This document shows positions 35,061 to 35,298 of a DNA stretch of 35,298 bases, in pieces. The DNA is from Candidatus Manganitrophaceae bacterium (GTDB lineage Bacteria; Nitrospirota; Nitrospiria; SBBL01; JAADHI01): the NCBI GenBank assembly GCA_013151935.1, contig JAADHI010000053.1:1-35298 (forward strand), read 5' to 3'. Position 1 is the stretch's first letter. Each line of letters opens with the position of its first letter. Made by a program: the position numbers and the translations under genes. A model generated the notes under the pieces. That model made no database searches, had not been told where the DNA came from, and saw only the letters and a program-made list of their open reading frames with translations.

Positions 35061-35296
35061 TTGCTGTCTTTCGTCAGTGAGGCCTGCCTTGTTTCTCTCA
35101 AGTGTCTTGCGGTCTTCAGATCCCCAAGATCCCAGGTGATCGCACCGCTTCCGCTCATCTCCTTTAAGCGCTCCCGTTGCCGAAGTTTAACAAAGGCTTC
35201 CAGCGCACGATGCACAGTCTCTTTCTTGGTCTTTGACTGTGAAAGCGTCAGTGCTTTTTTCAAAAGCACCTCGTCAATATCAATGAGTGTTTTCAT
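35057..35296 (-). CDS. vapB: VapB-type antitoxin
   Basis: This 79-residue protein has an N-terminal ribbon-helix-helix DNA-binding start (MKTLIDIDEVLLKKALTLSQ) with the helix KKETVHRALEAFVKLRQRERL, then a toxin-binding tail with a conserved Trp (GAITWDLGDLKTAR). It is the antitoxin of the downstream vapC and probably represses its own promoter, which lies beyond the window edge. The ATG at 35296 is two bases from the end, so a longer N-terminus cannot be excluded. Confidence 0.88.
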   Translation of the reverse strand: MKTLIDIDEVLLKKALTLSQSKTKKETVHRALEAFVKLRQRERLKEMSGSGAITWDLGDLKTARHLRETRQASLTKDSK

Positions 35297-35298
35297 GG

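Noticed and set aside
33567-35298. CRISPR array next to cas6
   Set aside because: No regularly spaced direct repeats were seen around the gene or elsewhere in the window.

Overview
The window looks like a chromosome segment of a Gram-negative, chemolithoautotrophic bacterium that fixes CO2 by the reductive TCA (rTCA) cycle. The reasons are a two-subunit ATP-citrate lyase, a eukaryote-type aconitase, soluble fumarate reductase-like subunits and succinyl-CoA synthetase in one run of genes, plus a 2x[4Fe-4S] ferredoxin and a membrane-anchored cytochrome c. A complete bacterial proteasome locus carries a UBact-type (Pup-like, C-terminal Gly-Glu) modifier instead of actinobacterial Pup. rTCA plus UBact fits Nitrospinota/Nitrospirota-like lineages; this placement is inferred from gene content, not from a phylogeny.

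Layout. 1-550: no confident gene, one terminator-like hairpin and one REP-like palindrome. 551-1581 (minus): a cupin protein and a short histidine kinase, divergent from the next block. 1742-12653 (plus): the rTCA run aclB-aclA-acnA-two FrdB-like Fe-S subunits-frdA-DUF4399 secreted protein-sucC-sucD, with two hairpins (one attenuator-like) before acnA. 12864-15451 (plus): uppP, a two-domain cytochrome c and a CBS-pair protein, closed by a strong bidirectional terminator. 15560-19258 (minus): def-fixX-sdhB-hdrB-bcp, then a ferredoxin with its own promoter. 19405-22454 (plus): polA, whose proofreading motifs look lost, and a small membrane protein. 22455-26325: a disturbed region with transposase fossils, a heparinase-like secreted protein that appears cut short at the insertion-sequence end, and about 700 bases with no convincing gene. 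26326-26955 (minus): a TPR protein. 27060-33687 (plus): the proteasome operon arc/mpa-dop-ubact-prcB-prcA-pafA, from a recognisable promoter to a strong terminator. 33737-34633 (plus): a stand-alone Cas6. 34653-35296 (minus): a VapBC toxin-antitoxin pair.

How the genes work together. ATP-citrate lyase splits citrate to acetyl-CoA and oxaloacetate, aconitase interconverts citrate and isocitrate, the Frd-like proteins reduce fumarate, and SucCD makes succinyl-CoA; the ferredoxin could feed the oxoacid synthases, which lie outside the window. The minus-strand SdhB plus HdrB-like pair resembles a split thiol:fumarate reductase B subunit, so fumarate reduction may draw on genes from two operons. 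In the proteasome locus PafA should ligate UBact to lysines, Dop should remove it, the ATPase should unfold tagged proteins and PrcAB should degrade them.

Two genes (the proteasome ATPase and the second FrdB-like subunit) appear to start at AUU codons with well-placed Shine-Dalgarno sequences. The ubact gene is absent from the supplied ORF track because it is only 55 codons long.
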